A stretch of DNA of 64,000 bases from Natronorubrum halalkaliphilum (GCF_009834785.1 NZ_WUYX01000015.1:1-64000), one strand, 5' to 3'. Positions 36,582 through 46,248 are shown, counted from the first letter of the stretch. A program made the numbers and translations. The notes: generated from the letters alone by a model not told the origin.

Positions 36582-37489
36582 CAGGCGGTCACCTCCAGTT
36601 TCGCGACGAAGAAACCGCCGGTGTCGTTCTGGTGGGGATAGATTCTGGCCGCCCGCTCGAGGCTCGAGTCGAACGTCTCGTCGTCCCACTCGGCGAGTCC
36701 CGGCGAGTAGTCGAGACCGAGATCGAAGTCGACGACGCGACAGGGTTCGTTCTCGAGGGCGTGCTGGACCACGGCCTCGTTCTCCTCGGGGGCGAAGGTA
36801 CACGTCGAGTAGACGACGGTGCCGTCCTCGCGGGTGGCCTGGATCGCTCGTCGCAGAATCCCCTTCTGGATTCCTGCGACGGAGCTGATGTGGTCTTCCG
36901 TCCAGTTGTCGAGCGCGTCGGGGTTCTTCCGAATCGTCCCCTCGCAGGAACAGGGAGCGTCGACCAACGTTCGATCGAACGCGTCGAACGAAAACCGCTT
37001 CAGCGAGTAGTTGCGCGCGTCGTCGTTTGTTACCGCCAGACTCGTTGCGCCGAGTCGCTCCGCGTTGAATCGTAGCGCCGAGATACGCCCGAGATTGTTG
37101 TCGTTCGCGACGACGGTCCCGCGGTCGTTCATCAGCGCCGCGATCTGGGTCGCTTTCCCTCCCGGTGCGGCACAACAGTCCCAGACTCGCTCGCCGGGCT
37201 GGGGGTCGAGGACAACCGGCGGCACCGCTGAGACTTCCTCCTGCCCATGGGTGAAGCCGTGAAACGACGTCCACGTCGAGCCCGGCGAATCGGTCTCGAG
37301 GCGGAGTACTCGCGGGTTCCAGTCGGCCTGTTCGTAGGCGACGCCGTCGTCGGCGAGGGCCGCGAGCGTTCGCTCGACCGACGCCTTGATCGTGTTCACG
37401 CGGACGGCGTTGCCGAGCGGCCGCTCGCAGGCGGCCAGAAACGCCTCGAAATCGTCGACGATGGGTCGATACCGCTCGAGTGGCTCCAT
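36581..37489 (-). CDS. RsmB/NOP family RNA (cytosine-5) methyltransferase
   Basis: A 302-aa SAM-dependent methyltransferase that places m5C in rRNA or tRNA. Motif I is in WDCCAAPGGKATQIAAL; the two catalytic Cys motifs are LVDAPCSCEGTIRKN and VVYSTCTFAPEENEAVV. The PUA-like partner follows as a separate overlapping gene. Start ATG 37489 (MEPLERYRPIVDDFEAF) gives the usual N-terminus. Whether the target is tRNA or rRNA is not decided. Confidence 0.92.
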   Translation of the reverse strand: MEPLERYRPIVDDFEAFLAACERPLGNAVRVNTIKASVERTLAALADDGVAYEQADWNPRVLRLETDSPGSTWTSFHGFTHGQEEVSAVPPVVLDPQPGERVWDCCAAPGGKATQIAALMNDRGTVVANDNNLGRISALRFNAERLGATSLAVTNDDARNYSLKRFSFDAFDRTLVDAPCSCEGTIRKNPDALDNWTEDHISSVAGIQKGILRRAIQATREDGTVVYSTCTFAPEENEAVVQHALENEPCRVVDFDLGLDYSPGLAEWDDETFDSSLERAARIYPHQNDTGGFFVAKLEVTA

Positions 37490-37621
37490 TGGCCGCGAGT
37501 TCGCGTGCCCGGCGTTTGTGGGTTTCGAAGCGACGGCGGCGACGGCCAGTCGAGCCTCGACGGCGACTGTGGGAATCCTCGAGTGAGACTACCGCCGGAT
37601 CGCTCGAACGCGCTGCCACGG

Positions 37622-37630
37622 CCTTTATGC
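37622..37630 (+). promoter_or_regulatory. TATA box for the PAC2-family gene
   Basis: CTTTATG is centred about 28 nt before the ATG at 37654; the spacing indicates a leaderless transcript. Confidence 0.4.
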
Positions 37631-37653
37631 TATTCTCGCCCGTCGATACGGAC

Positions 37654-38394
37654 ATGACAGGTATCCAGCTCCAGGGGCCGGAAGCGGCGTTCGACGACCC
37701 CACGCTCGTCGAGGGGTTTCCCGGACTCGGTCTCGTCGGCAAGATCGCGACCGATCATCTCGTCAACGAACTCGATATGCGCTACTACGCCAGCGTCGAC
37801 TGCGAGGGACTCCCTCGGATCAGCGTCTACCGCGGCGACGATCCGACGGCCCGACCGCCGGTACGGATCTACGCCAGCGAAGCGCACGACCTGCTCGCAC
37901 TCCAGAGCGACGCCCCGATCTCCGCCGAGGCCATCGACTCGGTCGCCAACTGTCTGACGAGTTGGATCACCTCTCGGGACGCGACGCCGATCTATCTCAG
38001 CGGTCTCCCCGCAGAACGTGACGGAACCCCGGCACTCTACGGCGTCGGGACCGGTGACACCGGTGAGGTACTCGCGTCCCACGACATCGCCGGCCCACCC
38101 GAAGACGGCGTCGTTACCGGCCCGACGGGTGCACTTCTCAACCGCGCGGCCCACCGCGACTACGATAGCATCGGACTCGTCGTCGAATCGAGCCCGAAGT
38201 TTCCCGACCCCGAGGCCGCGAGCGTGCTCCTCGAGCAGGGGATCGCGCCGATCGCGGACCTCGAGGTCGACGTACAGGACCTGATCGACCACGCGGCGGA
38301 GATCAAAGAGAAGCGAGAGCAGTTCGCCCAACAGATGCAACAGATGGGTCAGGAGGAGAGTTCGCAGGCACAGCCGCTCCGGATGTATCAGTAA
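37654..38394 (+). CDS. PAC2 family proteasome-assembly chaperone
   Basis: A 246-aa protein of the PAC2 (proteasome assembly chaperone 2 / PbaB-type) family: FPGLGLVGKIATDHLVNELD, then VRIYASEAHDLLALQSDAP, YLSGLPAERDG, and SVLLEQGIAPIADLEVDVQD. The C-terminal about 35 residues are a Gln-rich coiled coil (KREQFAQQMQQMGQEESS) ending in a short hydrophobic tail (LRMYQ). Archaeal relatives bind 20S proteasome subunits through C-terminal tails. ATG 37654 is supported by promoter spacing. Confidence 0.85.
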   Translation: MTGIQLQGPEAAFDDPTLVEGFPGLGLVGKIATDHLVNELDMRYYASVDCEGLPRISVYRGDDPTARPPVRIYASEAHDLLALQSDAPISAEAIDSVANCLTSWITSRDATPIYLSGLPAERDGTPALYGVGTGDTGEVLASHDIAGPPEDGVVTGPTGALLNRAAHRDYDSIGLVVESSPKFPDPEAASVLLEQGIAPIADLEVDVQDLIDHAAEIKEKREQFAQQMQQMGQEESSQAQPLRMYQ

Positions 38395-38525
38395 TCGTGT
38401 GTCTGCCACCGATCCCGAAAGAGACCATCTCGCGTATTCGGCACTGATAATCTACACGCCGGCCGAATTACGTTGTCGTTTCGGCGACAAAACATTTTCC
38501 ACGTATTTTTTATTCTCCAACTGTT

Positions 38526-38533
38526 CAGGAGGT
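38526..38533 (+). promoter_or_regulatory. Shine-Dalgarno sequence before the reductase gene
   Basis: AGGAGGT lies about 7 nt before the ATG at 38540. Most genes here look leaderless, so this marks a transcript with a real 5' leader and decides the start over an in-frame upstream GTG. Confidence 0.6.
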
Positions 38534-38539
38534 ACAGAG

Positions 38540-39916
38540 ATGACTACCGCTACGGAATCGTACGACATGGTCGTCGTCGGCGGCGGCACGGGTGGCTGTT
38601 TCGCCGCGGCGACCGCCGCCCGAGAGGGACTCGACGTCGTCCTTCTCGAGCGCAAGAGCGAGGACGAGGGGGGATACATCGCCTGTGGCGACGGGATCAA
38701 GGGGAAGAGCACGTTCCCCGACGTCATCGATCGCGATCGGCTCAGAGACGAGGCGTTTACCAACGAAGGGATCACGCGCGGCGTCTTCGAGAACCCACAG
38801 ACCGGGGAATCGATCGATATCCCGTTCAATCAGACCGGCGCGGTCGTCGACCGCTACGAGTACGGCCAGATACTGCTCGACGAGACCGGTCGGGCTGGCG
38901 TCGACATCCACTACGACACCGTCGTGAACGATGTCGTCCAGCCGAACGGGACCGTCGAGGGCGTGACCGCCGTCAGGGACGGCGACCCGCTCGAGTACGA
39001 ATCCGAACTCGTCATCGACGCCGCGGGCGCGCTGTCGGTACTACAGGACAAGACGGACCTCTCGACGTCCACGTTCGACACGAACGTCAACTACTCGCAA
39101 TTCTGCTCGGCGTACCGGGAGGTGCTCGAGGTTCCCGAACCGGTCGACTGGGACGATGCGCTCGTGTTCAAACCGACCGAGGAGCTGGGCTATCTCTGGT
39201 ACTTTCCGCGGTCTTCCACGGAGATCAACGCCGGCCTGGGATTTCAGATGACCCAGGAACCGGTCGAGCTCGTCGACGTGCTCAAAGACGATATCGCGAA
39301 CCGGGCGGAGTTCGCCGGTGCGACGGTCAAGAACAAACTCGGCGCGGCCCTCCCGACGCGGCGCCCCTACGATTCGGCGGTCCATCCGGGCTACATGGCT
39401 GTCGGCGACGCTGCCGCCCACGTTAATCCCTGTACCGGCGGCGGGATTCCCGGGGCCGCGAAGGCAGGCCACTGGGCGGCGGAAATCGCGGCCGAAGCGA
39501 TTTCGGACGGCGACGTCGGCGAAGCAACGCTCTGGGAGTACAACCGCCGCGTCCAGACCGACTTCGGCAAGCGCTTCGCCGCGATGGATCTCTACAACAT
39601 CTTCGGTACGGCCCACGAACTGGACGAACTCGTCTCGATCATCACGTCCATCCCCGGTCAGCAACTCGTCGACGCCATCGGAAAGACCGGGACCGCGAAC
39701 ATGAGCCTGGGGCTCAAACTCAAGACGCTCGTCGAGACGTTCGGTCACTGGGATACTCTCTACGAACTCTACAAAATCCAGAACGCGGCGACCTCGCTCA
39801 AAGACGTCTACGACAGCTATCCCGACGACCCCGACCACTTCGCGGCCTGGCAGTCCGAGCGCGACGGCGTGATGGACCGGGTCTACGACATCACCGGTGC
39901 GGATCCGAAGTATTAG
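38540..39916 (+). CDS. Geranylgeranyl reductase family (archaeal lipid or isoprenoid reductase)
   Basis: A 458-aa FAD-dependent enzyme that saturates double bonds of isoprenoid chains, including archaeal membrane lipids. The FAD motif is MVVVGGGTGGCFAAATAARE, followed by the GGYIACGDGIKG active-site Cys region, GYLWYFPRSSTEINAGLG and VGDAAAHVNPCTGGGIPGAA. A consensus Shine-Dalgarno precedes the ATG. Haloarchaea carry several paralogues, so exact lipid versus carotenoid or quinone substrate is undecided. Confidence 0.92.
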   Translation: MTTATESYDMVVVGGGTGGCFAAATAAREGLDVVLLERKSEDEGGYIACGDGIKGKSTFPDVIDRDRLRDEAFTNEGITRGVFENPQTGESIDIPFNQTGAVVDRYEYGQILLDETGRAGVDIHYDTVVNDVVQPNGTVEGVTAVRDGDPLEYESELVIDAAGALSVLQDKTDLSTSTFDTNVNYSQFCSAYREVLEVPEPVDWDDALVFKPTEELGYLWYFPRSSTEINAGLGFQMTQEPVELVDVLKDDIANRAEFAGATVKNKLGAALPTRRPYDSAVHPGYMAVGDAAAHVNPCTGGGIPGAAKAGHWAAEIAAEAISDGDVGEATLWEYNRRVQTDFGKRFAAMDLYNIFGTAHELDELVSIITSIPGQQLVDAIGKTGTANMSLGLKLKTLVETFGHWDTLYELYKIQNAATSLKDVYDSYPDDPDHFAAWQSERDGVMDRVYDITGADPKY

Positions 39917-40022
39917 TTCAATTTCACTTTCGGAGGCGATACGCTGTATACGTACGCCGTTTTCGAGGCGATTCACTCCTCGAGCCCGCCTGTAGAGGTG
40001 TGCAACGGGGCGAGGCGCTCGG

Positions 40023-40703
40023 TCACTGATCCCTGCGGAACGGTCCGTACGCGAGTCGAAGCGTCTGTGCCGTCGGGAGCGTCCAACCGCGGGCGACCGC
40101 GGCCAGCCGCGTTCCGACCGTGACGGCCGCACACGCGACTGCGGCGACGCTACCGGAAGCACCGACGGTCACCACGAGCCAGTAGGACCCCCCGCCCAGC
40201 ACGGCACAACTCGCGTAGAAATCCTCGAAGAGGATGAACGGCGACCGATCGAGCAGGATATCGGCGACCGCGCCGCCGCCGACGGCGTTGATCGTCGCGA
40301 TGGCGACGACGCCGAAACTCGAGAGGCCGGTCTCGGTTGCCACGATGGCGCCGGTCGTCGCGAACGCGGCGAGCCCGATGGCGTCCGAGACGAGCGTGAT
40401 CGGATGGTCATCCGGCGATTCGAGGACGAGGTGGAGTCCGATCGCCAGCCCAACGCCGAGCAGTCCGAGCGCGATTTCGCTGATATCGCTGAGTGCCAGC
40501 GGAATGCGGTTAACGAGAAGGTCGCGGGTCACCCCGCCGGCGAACGCCGTCGCGAGGCCGACGACAGCGATGCCGAACAGGTCGAACTCCTCTCGGATGG
40601 CCTTGCTCGCGCCGACGAGCGCGAACGCGACGAGGCCGATCGCGTTCATCGCAACGAACGGATCACCGACGGCGAACAACAGCGTATCGAGCTCCTGAGC
40701 CAC
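40023..40703 (-). CDS. TRIC (trimeric intracellular cation channel) family membrane protein
   Basis: A 226-aa protein with seven transmembrane helices in two repeats. Signature segments are FVAMNAIGLVAFALVGASKA, VVGLATAFAGGVTRDLLVNR and its repeat VVAIATINAVGGGAVADILL. The family (formerly UPF0126) forms K+-permeable trimers. Single gene with ATG 40703. Confidence 0.9.
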   Translation of the reverse strand: MAQELDTLLFAVGDPFVAMNAIGLVAFALVGASKAIREEFDLFGIAVVGLATAFAGGVTRDLLVNRIPLALSDISEIALGLLGVGLAIGLHLVLESPDDHPITLVSDAIGLAAFATTGAIVATETGLSSFGVVAIATINAVGGGAVADILLDRSPFILFEDFYASCAVLGGGSYWLVVTVGASGSVAAVACAAVTVGTRLAAVARGWTLPTAQTLRLAYGPFRRDQ

Positions 40704-40837
40704 TGGGTATCCCGACGGCGGGGGTACCCTTGAGCGCTACGAAGCGACGGCCGAGTTCGCAACTCGAGACCGTCGGATACCCCGAATCGCTCACCGCAAT
40801 CGCAACCCATTTTCGCGTTCTGGCACTTGGTCTCCAC

Positions 40838-41680
40838 ATGGGAACCGAAGACGCCGACGCCGTCGCACCGGGAACGTGTCCGACCGCCAACAGCATGCCG
40901 ATGCTGGGACTCGGCACCTGGCAGAACGACGATCCGGACCAGTGTGCCGAGACCGTTCGGACGGCCCTCGAGATGGGCTACCGACACATCGACACAGCCC
41001 AGATGTACGACAACGAGGCGGCCGTCGGCGAGGGCATCGAACGGGCCGACGTCGACCGCGAGGACGTCTTCCTCGCGACCAAGATCAAACCCGCGAATCT
41101 GGGCCACGATGACGTCCTCGAGACGGCCCGCGAGAGTCTCGATCGGCTCGGCGTCGACTCGGTCGACCTGCTGTACGTCCACTGGCCGGCCCGCGCGTAC
41201 GACCCTGAGGAGACCCTTTCGGCCTTTTCGGAACTGTACGACGAGGGCCTGATCGACAACGTCGGCGTCAGTAATTTCCTGCCCGAACAGATCGAGGAGG
41301 CGATCGATATCTGTGACGCGCCGATTCTGGCGAATCAGGTCGAACTCCATCCGATGTTACAACAGCCCGACCTCCGAGCGGCCTGCGAGAACTACGACGT
41401 CGAAGTCGTCGCGTACTCGCCGATCGCCCGCGGCGAGGTATTCGACCAGCCCGAACTCCGGGACGTCGCGGCAAAACACGACGTCAGCGAGGCCCGGGTC
41501 AGTCTCGCCTGGCTGCGCGAGAAGGGGGTCACCGCGATTCCGAAGGCGACCGGCGAGGACCACCTCGGCGACAATTTCGCGTCGCTGACGCTCGAGTTAG
41601 ACCGGGAAGATATCAACGCGATCGATAGTATCGACAGCGCGAGTCGCGAGGTTGACCCGGACTTTGCGCCCTGGAACTGA
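40838..41680 (+). CDS. Aldo/keto reductase
   Basis: A 280-aa AKR superfamily enzyme. The catalytic tetrad is in GYRHIDTAQMYDNEAAVGEG (Asp, Tyr), FLATKIKP (Lys) and LLYVHWPA (His); LGVSNF-type VGVSNFLPEQI and IPKATGEDHL follow. It is a paralogue of the gene at 786-1616 and has a slightly longer N-terminus. Start at ATG 40838, because upstream in-frame codons are not conserved-looking. The substrate is unknown. Confidence 0.9.
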   Translation: MGTEDADAVAPGTCPTANSMPMLGLGTWQNDDPDQCAETVRTALEMGYRHIDTAQMYDNEAAVGEGIERADVDREDVFLATKIKPANLGHDDVLETARESLDRLGVDSVDLLYVHWPARAYDPEETLSAFSELYDEGLIDNVGVSNFLPEQIEEAIDICDAPILANQVELHPMLQQPDLRAACENYDVEVVAYSPIARGEVFDQPELRDVAAKHDVSEARVSLAWLREKGVTAIPKATGEDHLGDNFASLTLELDREDINAIDSIDSASREVDPDFAPWN

Positions 41681-41794
41681 CGCCTGCTCCGCGGTAGCCG
41701 ACGGCTAACGCCGACCGTCGCCGGCGACCGGATACATGTCGACGCTCGGGAAAAAGCAGGAAAGTTTACGGTACACCGGCTTTTTGGCTCGCGT

Positions 41795-42544
41795 ATGTCC
41801 ACCCGCACACGACACGGTGGCGGTGGTGGCGTCGTCGGCGCGATCAGGGCCGACGTACAGCGGTTACACGGTGCCTGGATGGAGCTCGTCTTTCCACGTC
41901 AACGTGGCCGCGGCCACTCCGTCATGGGGAAGTGGAAGCCCGAGAGCCTCCCCCAGAAGATCGGCTATCACAGCTGGAGTATTCTCGGTCTATTCGGCTT
42001 GCTACTCCTCTATCCGCTTACTGTCATCGGTTTTGGTACCCGCTACTACGCGGCGAAACTCGACTCGACGCGAACCCGACTCGGCATCGTCGGCGTCACC
42101 GCTATTGCGGTCGTCGTCTGGGGCACGCTAACGGTCATCGCTCACCTCCGACTGCCCACCGAGGCCGTCATCGCCATCGCCGCGGCCAGCGGCGTCGCAA
42201 CGATTTCGACCGCCCTCGCCGCCGTCTTCTCGAAGTTCGGCGGTCGGTTGACCTCGGTCCTGTTTGCCTACCCGTTCGCGATGACGGCACTCTTCTTGCC
42301 CCCCGTCGTGGCCGCACTCGTCACGCCGTCGCTCGAGGCCGTCATTCTCGAGCCCAGCTACGACTTCGCGGTCTGGGTGCTGGACAACGTGCTCCACGTC
42401 GGCGGTATCAACGAGTTCCTGCGGACGAACTACCAACTCGAGGGCGCGGCCTACGCGGCGATGTGGGTCGGCATCTCGTTCCCGGTCGGTTGGTTCCTCG
42501 GGATCGTGATCGCGCTGGCGAATCTCGTTCGACCGTCGCAGTAA
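41795..42544 (+). CDS. Haloarchaeal membrane protein of unknown function
   Basis: A 249-aa protein with a Gly-rich N-terminus (RHGGGGGVVG) and about five hydrophobic helices, including GLFGLLLLYPLTVIGFG, VTAIAVVVWGTLTVIAHL, AIAAASGVATISTALAAVF and YPFAMTALFLPPVVAALV. No transport or enzyme signature seen. A small membrane protein gene follows. Confidence 0.7.
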   Translation: MSTRTRHGGGGGVVGAIRADVQRLHGAWMELVFPRQRGRGHSVMGKWKPESLPQKIGYHSWSILGLFGLLLLYPLTVIGFGTRYYAAKLDSTRTRLGIVGVTAIAVVVWGTLTVIAHLRLPTEAVIAIAAASGVATISTALAAVFSKFGGRLTSVLFAYPFAMTALFLPPVVAALVTPSLEAVILEPSYDFAVWVLDNVLHVGGINEFLRTNYQLEGAAYAAMWVGISFPVGWFLGIVIALANLVRPSQ

Positions 42545-42617
42545 GCCGTTGCTGAACGTTTCTGAACCGACTGCCGATTTCCGAGCGCATTAGGTGTCCG
42601 ATTCCCAACAGCCACGC

Positions 42618-42809
42618 ATGGAGTTCGACCTTCCAAAGACGGTAGCCGCGTTTCTCGTCGTGATCGCCCTCGGCGTCGGCGGCATGATCGCGTCGGACAT
42701 GATGGCAACGGACACGATTCTGATGATGGTCGCGCCGTCGATGGTGCTGTTCGGCGCGATCATGCTCGCGATCGGCGTCCAATACGGCGAGCATCGCGCG
42801 ACCAACTGA
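42618..42809 (+). CDS. Small two-helix membrane protein
   Basis: A 63-aa protein, almost all hydrophobic: two helices (TVAAFLVVIALGVGGMIAS and TILMMVAPSMVLFGAIMLAI) and a short tail ending YGEHRATN. Similar small proteins are common in haloarchaea. ATG 42618. It may be co-transcribed with the preceding gene 73 nt upstream. Function unknown. Confidence 0.65.
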   Translation: MEFDLPKTVAAFLVVIALGVGGMIASDMMATDTILMMVAPSMVLFGAIMLAIGVQYGEHRATN

Positions 42810-42845
42810 TCGGATTCCTCGATCGATCCGTTTCGGACGCTGCAC

Positions 42846-44051
42846 TCACGACGAGCGGCCGCTGAACGCAACCGGCGTATCCTCGAGCGCTCGTATCGCC
42901 AGCCAGCAGTTGGTCAGCGGGTGGTAGCCGGGCTCGACCGCGGGCCCGTGGTTCGGTCCGTCCCGCTCGTGATCGCGCGCGAGGCGTGCGTACCAGTTGC
43001 CGTATCGCGGATTGATCAGGTGCTCGTGAGCGTACGTCCAGAGCCGGTCGTACCACTCGAGGTAGTCAGGATCCGTCCGGCCCAACAACGCGCTCGCACC
43101 GATCCCTTCGGTGTGGACCCAGCCGTACTTGTCGGGAACGATCGGCTCGCCGTCGCCTTTGACTGTGTAGTAACAGCCGCCGTACTCGTCGTCCCAGCCG
43201 AGGTCGACGGCGGCGTCGAACAGGTCGTACGCGCGCTCGAGCAACCACTGTTCGGATCGATGGTCGGCGAGCAACGCCAGGAGCTTCGCCCACTCGGCGT
43301 GGTGTCCGGGCTGGTAACCCGGCGGCCGGAACTGGTGGCGCGGACTGTCCTTGTTGTACGACAGCTCCGGCTCCCAGGACTCGGTGTAGTGCTCCCAAAG
43401 GAGGCCGTCCGTCGCGCTCGTCACCCCGCGAGTAAACCGATCCGCGACCGTGTACGCTCGCTCGAGATACCGCCGTTCGCCCGTGGCTTCGTACGTCGCG
43501 ATCAGCGCCTCGCAGGCGTGCATATTGGCGTTCTGGCCGCGGTAGGACGATAGCTCCCAGTCAGCCGTCGCCTGGTCGGCGTAGAGTCCGCTGCCGGGCT
43601 CCCAGAATCGCTCCTCGAGGACCCGAAACGCTCGATCGAGTTCGTCGCGTGCGCCCGAAATCCCCGCTTGCAGCGCTCGAGCAGCGGCCAGCAGGACGAA
43701 CGCGTGGCCGTAGCAGTAGCGCGTCCAGTCGGTGGTCGTCCGCCCCTCGAGCAGCCAGTCGTACCCCTCGCGTTCGTCGTCCCAGTGGACGGTCGAGAGG
43801 AATCGCAGCCCGTGTTCAGCCGCGTACGCACACCAGTGTGGGCCGTCCGCGATCACGCCCAGACTGAAGTTGTGAACGCCTCTCGCCGTCGCGACGAGAT
43901 GTTTGGTCCGGGCGTCGTAGACGTGGCCGTCGCGCTCGTCGAGCTGTGCGACGTAGCCGCCGACGGACGTGTCGATACAAGCAGGGTAGTAGAAGTTCAG
44001 CACGTCCCTGAACTGGTGGCGAAGGGCCGCTCGCGTCCGATAGATGGTCAC
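42846..44051 (-). CDS. AGE (N-acylglucosamine 2-epimerase) family sugar epimerase/isomerase
   Basis: A 401-aa alpha/alpha-barrel enzyme. Family segments are visible: FNFYYPACIDTSVGGYVAQL, TKHLVATARGVHNFSL, GQNANMHACEALIATYEAT with active-site His, RPPGYQPGHHAEWAKLL with two candidate catalytic His, and GIGASALL. Relatives interconvert GlcNAc/ManNAc, glucose/mannose or cellobiose. The exact sugar is not decided. Single gene. Confidence 0.9.
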   Translation of the reverse strand: MTIYRTRAALRHQFRDVLNFYYPACIDTSVGGYVAQLDERDGHVYDARTKHLVATARGVHNFSLGVIADGPHWCAYAAEHGLRFLSTVHWDDEREGYDWLLEGRTTTDWTRYCYGHAFVLLAAARALQAGISGARDELDRAFRVLEERFWEPGSGLYADQATADWELSSYRGQNANMHACEALIATYEATGERRYLERAYTVADRFTRGVTSATDGLLWEHYTESWEPELSYNKDSPRHQFRPPGYQPGHHAEWAKLLALLADHRSEQWLLERAYDLFDAAVDLGWDDEYGGCYYTVKGDGEPIVPDKYGWVHTEGIGASALLGRTDPDYLEWYDRLWTYAHEHLINPRYGNWYARLARDHERDGPNHGPAVEPGYHPLTNCWLAIRALEDTPVAFSGRSS

Positions 44052-44200
44052 TGTTACGTGGCGACTCCACGCATGACCACATAGCGGTTCGGGAGGCTCG
44101 ATGCTCGCCGTCGAAACCGAATCGCAGAACGAAACGGGCGATCGAATCGCCCGACGGTTGCGTAACCGCGACGGGCCGAGTTCGTACCGTTATCCCGGCG

Positions 44201-45172
44201 TTACATGTAACCGAGGTCGCGCAGGCGCTCCATCAGGTCCTCCTTGTCCTGGGCGCGGCCCGCGCGCTCGGTCGTTCCCTCGAGATCCTGTAGCCATGCG
44301 GGTTCCTCTTCGCTCTTTTCGGTGCTGATCTCGCTGCCCAGCGAGCGGAAGCCGGCGAAGTACTTCGGCGAGATCGGGATGTCCTCCTGGTCGACGCCCT
44401 CCGGGAGGTCGTCGTCGGACTGCGGGACGTAGCCGTCGTCGGGGAACTCGGCGACGGTGTCCGGCACCACGAAGTTCCAGAAGGCCTCCCAGACGGCGGC
44501 CTCGTCGAACTGCAGGATGGGCTGGATGCGGTCGTGGGGCGGGTAGATATCGGGGTCGTGACGCGGCGAGAAGAACGTCTCGTCGGCGCGGGCCTCCTGT
44601 TCGTCCCAGCGGACGCCGCTGATGACGCCGTCGATGTCGTACTCCTCGAGCGCGTCGTTGAGCGCGACCGTCTTGAGCAGGTGGTTCCCGACGTAGGTGT
44701 CGAGCAGGAATGGAAACTCGTCTTCCTCGTACTCGAGGATTTCGCGGACGTGGTGCTGGTTGTGCTCGGAGAGGTCCTCGATTGCGATCTCGTCGCCGGG
44801 GGTCAGTCCCTGCTCGTCGACGATTTCGCCGACGTCCTCGTTGCGCGCGTAGTAGACCTCGAGATCCCACTCGTCGGCCCAGTGGTCGACGAAGTCGTGG
44901 ATTTCGTCGAAGTGCTGGTAGTGATCGATGAAGACCGCCGGCGGAACCTCGAGGTCGAAGCGCTCGGCGACCTCCTTGATGAAGTACAGCGTGAGCGTCG
45001 AATCCTTGCCGCCGGTCCACATTACGGCCGGATTTTCGTACTCCTCGAGGCCCTCGCGAGTGACCTCGATCGCCTTCTCGATTCTGTCCTGAATGTGGGG
45101 GTAGTCCTCTGGCTCCTCGCCGTCACCATCGTCGTAATCGACGTCGACGTAGTCGGGGAAGTTCTCCGTCAT
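44201..45172 (-). CDS. PP-loop phosphoadenosine phosphosulfate reductase family protein
   Basis: A 323-aa protein. MWTGGKDSTLTLYFIKEVAE is the PP-loop; RPA-like VISGVRWDEQEARADETFF is the second nucleotide/sulfonucleotide motif. The N-terminus is very acidic. True PAPS reductases have a catalytic C-terminal Cys; none is visible here (the C-terminus ends LMERLRDLGYM), so sulfate reduction is not certain. It could activate a different substrate. Confidence 0.85.
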   Translation of the reverse strand: MTENFPDYVDVDYDDGDGEEPEDYPHIQDRIEKAIEVTREGLEEYENPAVMWTGGKDSTLTLYFIKEVAERFDLEVPPAVFIDHYQHFDEIHDFVDHWADEWDLEVYYARNEDVGEIVDEQGLTPGDEIAIEDLSEHNQHHVREILEYEEDEFPFLLDTYVGNHLLKTVALNDALEEYDIDGVISGVRWDEQEARADETFFSPRHDPDIYPPHDRIQPILQFDEAAVWEAFWNFVVPDTVAEFPDDGYVPQSDDDLPEGVDQEDIPISPKYFAGFRSLGSEISTEKSEEEPAWLQDLEGTTERAGRAQDKEDLMERLRDLGYM

Positions 45173-45669
45173 GTGGTGTAATTAGATATAATTACCTCAT
45201 TTAAACCGTTTGGGGGAGCGGAAACGTCTGTCGGAAGCTGGGACGGAGCACCGACGCTAGTGGTCGGGCTCGGGGATAACGGACCGAGGCGAAGAAGTAC
45301 TCGATAGACGCCGAAACGGCCGTTGTCGGCGACGTGTCGACTGAGGCTGACAGCACAGGCAAAAACGGAGCGGTCTCGACCATGCGAAACGATCACACTA
45401 CGGCCGGTACCGAGACAGGATTCAGCGAGTCGTCAGGCGACGAGATGTGGACAATATTGCCGCAGACAAAACAAAGGATCGCCGCTTGCGACAATACGTT
45501 CGACGAATCGGACCGGACAGACGGACACTCACCGGTCCCGTCCCAGTTCGAGATTCCCGTTCCTCGAGTAGGGGTGTGGTCCGTTCGAACGAAAGTTCCC
45601 TAACCGCGTCGGCGTCGGTGTCGGCGTCAGCGGTCCAAAAGCGACTCCTCGCTTTTGCTACCGGTACTG
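45173..45669. other. Intergenic, no confident gene
   Basis: About 500 bases. Near the PP-loop gene a TATA-like TTTAAAT on the minus strand (about 45199-45206) is its probable promoter. The remaining sequence has no convincing gene; an open frame at 45334-45603 shows no motif. A short hexanucleotide tract lies at 45606-45633. Confidence 0.45.
45606..45633. repeat. Degenerate GTCGGC/GTCGGT hexanucleotide tract
   Basis: GTCGGC, GTCGGT, GTCGGC, GTCAGC units in a row, in non-coding DNA just downstream of the DUF2150 gene. Confidence 0.4.
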
Positions 45670-46248
45670 CTACTCGTCTTCTTCGACGACTTCGGGATCG
45701 CTCATCGCGCTCTGGAGACTGTCGAGTCCGTTGATCCACTCCGTGACGAGGCCGTACTCGAGGTCCTCGGCCACGGCCATATCGAGTTCCTCGCCGTCGA
45801 TGATCAGCGTCCCCGCCTGGGCGGCGTAGCCGAGTGCGGCGTCGAGATCCTCCTCGGCTTCGGCGTCGGCCGCCGCGCCGAGATAATCTCCGACGCTCCC
45901 TTCCTCTGCGGGGCCGCCAGCGATGTACTCCTCGGCGGCAAAGAAGACGCAGACGAGACTCGTCTGGACGCCGTCGACGAGAATCAGTTTCTCTTCGTCT
46001 TCGATATCGACTTCCCCGAGAACGATTTCGCGAACGTCGTTGATCTTCTCCAAGGCTTCCTCTTGCTCTAGTTCCCCGTCGTCGTAGGCAGCCACGATCT
46101 TCGCGATCGCGATCGCCGTGTCGTCCTGCAGATTGAGCAGGAGCCGGGCCGAATCTTCGTCTTCCGGATCGATCTCTTCGTCTTTGATGCGGCCGATCCA
46201 GTTCTGCCAGCGTTCCTCCGAGTAAAACTCGGTCGGGGGATTGCTCAT
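45670..46248 (-). CDS. DUF2150 family protein
   Basis: A 192-aa strongly acidic protein of an archaeal family. The N-terminus reads FYSEERWQNWIGRIKDEEID, followed by LLLNLQDDTAIAIAKIVAAY, LILVDGVQTSLVCVFFAAEE and a C-terminal ...DLEYGLVTEWINGLDSLQ. Mostly helical, soluble. Function unknown; conservation is high in haloarchaea. ATG 46248. Confidence 0.85.
   Translation of the reverse strand: MSNPPTEFYSEERWQNWIGRIKDEEIDPEDEDSARLLLNLQDDTAIAIAKIVAAYDDGELEQEEALEKINDVREIVLGEVDIEDEEKLILVDGVQTSLVCVFFAAEEYIAGGPAEEGSVGDYLGAAADAEAEEDLDAALGYAAQAGTLIIDGEELDMAVAEDLEYGLVTEWINGLDSLQSAMSDPEVVEEDE

Noticed and set aside
45334-45603. 89-codon plus-strand frame in the DUF2150 / PP-loop gap
   Set aside because: Low-complexity translation without a domain, no promoter evidence.
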